From positions 1 to 31,900 of the forward strand of contig CALAFB010000106.1 in the NCBI GenBank assembly GCA_937891135.1: DNA of 31,900 bases, read 5' to 3'. This DNA comes from an uncultured Elusimicrobium sp. GTDB taxonomy: Bacteria; Elusimicrobiota; Elusimicrobia; Elusimicrobiales; Elusimicrobiaceae. The position numbers and the translations under genes were made by a program. The notes under the pieces were generated by a model, which ran no database searches, was not told the origin of the DNA, and was given only the letters and a program-made list of their open reading frames with translations. Positions within the stretch are counted from its first letter, which is position 1. Each line of letters begins with the position of its first letter. Below, piece by piece: positions 30,753-31,900 of this stretch.

Positions 30753-31799
30753 TTATTTGAAAGGTTCAAACGTGTGTTGGCGGGTTTGTTTGTCATATAC
30801 CAATACACGATAAGTGGGTTGGCTTTCTACGTGCGACCCTAATAAAAATTTGATATACCGCACTTCCGGGTCTTGGTATAAAGACATAATGAGTGATTGC
30901 GGCAATTGGTCGTAGATTTCTTCTTGGTTTAAAATTTTGCCGTGTTCATCCGTACATAGCATATACATAATCCGTTCATCTAACCGGATTGAACCAAATA
31001 CTACCTCTTTAGCGATTAGCGGGATATGGGCTGTTCCTTCGTAGTAGGCTTGTAGTAAATATGGAATAATATGAATATTGGCAGCGTAAGACTTATCATC
31101 TAACGAACTGCCACAATGGATCCCTAATACTTCCCCGCGCGGATTGAGTAACGGGCCGCCGCATAAGCTGGAGCGTTTCTTTTGCGCGGCGGGAAAATCC
31201 GTACGGATAAAGCGCGAGTTGTCTTTTTCAAACGTCAAATTATCTATGTGGTACAACTTGTTAGAAGCGTAGCCCCAGGTGGTTAGCGGTTCTTGCGGTG
31301 TAATCTGTGTGGCTAACTCAAACGGTTGCAACGCAGGCGGCAGCGGCTTTTCAATTTTAATTAAAGCCGCGTCCGATAAAAGGGCCGGGCCGCTTTGCAC
31401 GAGGACGCCTTCTACCGGGATTTCTTTTTTCCCATCGTAAAAAGTAAGCAACAATTTTTCCCCGGTTTGGGCTACATGCCCGGCGGTGGCTGCCCATATT
31501 TCCGGGCGGCCTTTATAGGTGGTTTTAAACAAAAAGGCCGAAGAATGGGGCCGCTTGTTCATAGGCATATCTAACAAAACCGCGTGGTCCAACCGGGCTA
31601 CGGATAAACGAATATCCGGCCGCCTGGTTGTGGCGGCAGCAGCCGCAAGGTATCTGTCTAAAGAAGAAGAGAAGGTTGAAAAAAGGGTAGGCACCGCTTT
31701 AAAGCGTTGGGCCTGCAAAAACCCTGGTGCAGTTATTAGCAAACTAAAAAGCGCGGTGCATAAAAACTTAAATTGCCTTACCATAATATATTTTACCAT
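30753..31799 (-). CDS. Secreted trypsin-fold protease with Cys in the nucleophile position
   Basis: A 348-residue protein with a signal peptide (KFLCTALFSLLITAPGFLQA) and a chymotrypsin-like domain. His108 lies in AATAGHVAQ and Asp143 in LLSDAALIKIEKP. The nucleophile block reads SSLCGGPLLNPRGEVLGIHC: Cys213 stands where Ser is expected (G-x-S-G-G-P). A C-terminal region of about 100 residues follows with no recognised domain. It may be a Cys protease of the trypsin fold, like viral 3C enzymes, or an inactive homologue. The start 31799 has AGGGG upstream; ATG 31784 is an alternative. Its leader hairpin overlaps the ribosome binding site. Confidence 0.75.
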   Translation of the reverse strand: MVKYIMVRQFKFLCTALFSLLITAPGFLQAQRFKAVPTLFSTFSSSLDRYLAAAAATTRRPDIRLSVARLDHAVLLDMPMNKRPHSSAFLFKTTYKGRPEIWAATAGHVAQTGEKLLLTFYDGKKEIPVEGVLVQSGPALLSDAALIKIEKPLPPALQPFELATQITPQEPLTTWGYASNKLYHIDNLTFEKDNSRFIRTDFPAAQKKRSSLCGGPLLNPRGEVLGIHCGSSLDDKSYAANIHIIPYLLQAYYEGTAHIPLIAKEVVFGSIRLDERIMYMLCTDEHGKILNQEEIYDQLPQSLIMSLYQDPEVRYIKFLLGSHVESQPTYRVLVYDKQTRQHTFEPFK

Positions 31800-31806
31800 T
31801 TTTTAG

Positions 31807-31822
31807 CCCCTAAAGGCAGGGG
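31807..31822 (-). promoter_or_regulatory. Small hairpin covering the protease Shine-Dalgarno sequence
   Basis: Minus strand CCCCT and AGGGG (loop GCCTTT) form a 5-bp stem whose 3' arm is the likely ribosome binding site of the protease gene. On the plus strand the same hairpin is followed by GTTTTT and could act as a weak terminator. Confidence 0.4.
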
Positions 31823-31829
31823 GTTTTTC

Positions 31830-31858
31830 TTGTTATGGCAACGTTTTTTTATTATACT
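31830..31858 (+). promoter_or_regulatory. Promoter of a sixth pilin-type cassette
   Basis: TTGTTA (31830-31835), a 17-bp spacer and TATACT (31853-31858): the same hexamers and spacing as cassette 1. Confidence 0.72.
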
Positions 31859-31864
31859 ATAGAT

Positions 31865-31900
31865 ACAATTTTATTCTGTTTTTGGAAGCGTTTAAGAAAC
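31865..31900 (+). promoter_or_regulatory. Structured pilin leader RNA, copy 6 (cut by window end)
   Basis: ATACAATTTTATTCTG, TTTTTGGAA and CGTTTAAGAAAC match the first bases of copy 2 almost exactly. The rest of the leader and the expected pilin gene lie beyond the window. Confidence 0.7.

Overview
The window looks like chromosome of a member of the phylum Elusimicrobiota, probably a gut-associated relative of Elusimicrobium. This is inferred from family knowledge, not from a search. The evidence is several scattered genes for small type IV pilin-like proteins with a near-invariant N-terminus (FTLIELLVVV followed by LIIGILAAVA), a Gram-negative LPS heptose gene (hldD), an HPr kinase/PTS block, and moderate G+C with A/T-rich intergenic regions. 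No phage, transposase, CRISPR array, tRNA or rRNA was seen.

Layout, left to right. (1) A minus-strand gene for a very large exported or membrane protein of unknown function (156-3827), with a leader containing an intrinsic terminator. (2) Pilin cassette 1 (plus, 4246-5157). (3) A tight ten-gene minus-strand operon, 13663 down to 5163: hpf, hprK, rapZ, mannose-family PTS IIA, IIB, IIC, IID, HPr (ptsH), enzyme I (ptsI), lepA. Upstream of it, on the same strand, is a short promoter-to-terminator unit (possible small RNA). (4) Pilin cassette 2 (plus, 13942-15034). (5) The F-type ATP synthase operon on the minus strand, 22655 down to 15136: atpI-like, atpB, E, F, H, A, hldD, atpG, D, C. (6) Pilin cassette 3 (plus, frameshifted). 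(7) A GH13 alpha-amylase-family enzyme (minus). (8) Pilin cassette 4 (plus). (9) rplU-rpmA-obgE (minus). (10) Pilin cassette 5 (minus). (11) A membrane-anchored Sel1-repeat protein (plus). (12) A secreted trypsin-fold protease with Cys in place of the nucleophile Ser (minus). (13) The promoter and first bases of a sixth pilin-type leader, cut by the window end.

The most interesting signal is the untranslated leader of about 240-290 nt in front of every pilin gene. Five complete copies and one partial copy are present. Their primary sequences differ widely, but three helices are kept by compensatory changes: a 5' hairpin, a long-range 9-12 bp stem and a central hairpin. The 3' end carries a conserved TTCTCC-like segment. 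It can pair either with the pilin Shine-Dalgarno sequence or with the conserved 5' segment TTTTTGGA, which would close the whole structure. That is the logic of a translational riboswitch or another cis-regulatory RNA, and I do not recognise it as a known class.

A second signal is a 142-nt palindromic repeat inserted in frame in three of the five pilin genes, between the start codon and the prepilin peptidase site. It lengthens the leader peptide from 14 to 71-126 residues. Two of the three also carry a second palindromic repeat there. The repeats therefore lie only in the part expected to be removed from the mature pilin.

Working together: the PTS/HprK/RapZ block takes up and senses sugar. 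HPr has both His15 and Ser46, and HprK and RapZ are co-transcribed with it. The ATP synthase and translation factors (lepA, hpf, obgE, rplU, rpmA) are housekeeping. The pilin cassettes are monocistronic, each with its own promoter and leader RNA, and sit in the gaps between housekeeping operons.
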